A DNA stretch of 63,142 nt from GCA-2737665 sp044344795 (GTDB lineage: Bacteria > Bacteroidota > Bacteroidia > Palsa-965), in contig JBIJCF010000015.1 of NCBI GenBank assembly GCA_044344795.1, forward strand, positions 1 through 63,142, given 5' to 3'. Each line of letters opens with the position of its first letter. Position 1 is the stretch's first letter. The notes below the pieces were generated by a model. It ran no database searches. It had not been told where the DNA came from and saw nothing but the letters and a program-made list of their open reading frames with translations. Both the position numbers and the translations under genes were made by a program. Positions 62,846 to 63,142 of the stretch are shown one piece after another.

Positions 62846-62989
62846 ACGGTTTGCAGATTGGCGATGGGCGAGACTTTTACCACAGAACTTGTCCCGAATG
62901 TTTTCGGGATGAAAAACTAATGTTTGATTAACCACAAAACTGTCTTTGGAACACGAAACCCCGCCTTTTGGGCAGGTACTGTTATGTGC
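62846..62989 (+). other. attC-like structured site (right half) next to the intron
   Basis: The site begins ACGGTTTGCAGATTGGCG, contains the perfect hairpin CCCGAA-TGTT-TTCGGG, and ends CCGCCTTTTGGGCAGGTACT then GTTATGTGC. The ends can pair imperfectly: CATAAC with GTTATG, and TGC and GGCG blocks inside. Length is about 145 bp, within the range of long attC sites. There is no integrase in the window. Confidence 0.45.
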
Positions 62990-63000
62990 TGCCCTTCTTC

Positions 63001-63142
63001 TCATTGTTTCACTAATTTAATTGTCCTATTGTCAATTCTCAGGAAATAAAGACCATTTGATAAGTATGAAAAATTTTGCTGCTCAATATTTATTCCTGAC
63101 CAAATAACTTGACCAAAATAATTAATTAGTGTGAAAAATTCT
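63001..63142 (-). CDS. C-terminal T9SS sorting domain of a cargo protein (cut by window edge)
   Basis: The visible 46 residues read INYFGQVIWSGINIEQQNFS, then YLSNGLYFLRI and NRTIKLVKQ, a T9SS type A sorting domain. The 5' part of the gene lies beyond the window. The stop TGA is at 63003-63001. The predicted product is exported across the outer membrane. Confidence 0.75.
   Translation of the reverse strand, partial: EFFTLINYFGQVIWSGINIEQQNFSYLSNGLYFLRIDNRTIKLVKQ

Overview
The window looks like a chromosomal segment of a Bacteroidota bacterium; I cannot place it to genus. The evidence is two C-terminal type IX secretion (T9SS) sorting domains plus a third at the right edge, the long Bacteroidota form of NusB, a DUF3276/PUR-type protein, an exosortase F-like locus, and many TAnnTTTG promoter boxes, the -7 element of the Bacteroidota housekeeping sigma factor. 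I found no rRNA, tRNA or CRISPR array.

Layout. (1) 1-6106 is core: a truncated lipoprotein, nusB, a leucine-type dehydrogenase, an ABC half-exporter, a DUF3276 protein and a CNNM/HlyC-type membrane protein. (2) 6107-41928 is a roughly 36 kb surface-polysaccharide locus, almost all on the minus strand. It begins with a Wzc-like tyrosine autokinase and an FAD/NAD(P)-binding protein. A winged-helix regulator follows, with a dyad over its own promoter, and then an ABC polysaccharide exporter (Wzm/Wzt). After these come about fifteen glycosyltransferase-like genes, acetyl- and methyltransferases, an O-antigen ligase/polymerase-like membrane protein, asparagine synthetase and nucleotide-sugar genes. 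Two sugar modules stand out: a NeuB-like synthase with an SpsF-like cytidylyltransferase and a KdsC-like phosphatase (CMP-nonulosonate type), and a SIS isomerase with a PfkB kinase, a nucleotidyltransferase and an SDR epimerase (activated-heptose type). Two genes are split by frame changes. A two-gene plus-strand insert (FkbM methyltransferase and sulfotransferase-like protein) interrupts the minus-strand series.

(3) 42052-45929 is a tight four-gene operon: a T9SS-exported protein, a 79-residue proline/cysteine-rich mini-protein with an exosortase-type sorting tail, an exosortase, and an exosortase F-associated membrane protein. (4) 45967-59377 is again mostly core: glyA, coaE, a choice-of-anchor B/T9SS protein, dapA, aat, a DUF6913-like gene, ligA, a WcaF-like acetyltransferase, a TPR-SpoIIE phosphatase, HMG-CoA lyase and pyrD.

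(5) 59378-63142 is accessory DNA. An A/T-rich island carries a Tox44-like toxin domain and a small membrane protein that could be its immunity partner. It is bounded by GTTATGGGAA and, once a 1950-bp group II intron is removed, its reverse complement. The intron appears to sit inside an attC-like site of about 145 bp. This would fit an integron-type gene cassette invaded by a group II intron, although no integrase lies in the window. The window ends in the C-terminal sorting domain of another T9SS cargo gene.
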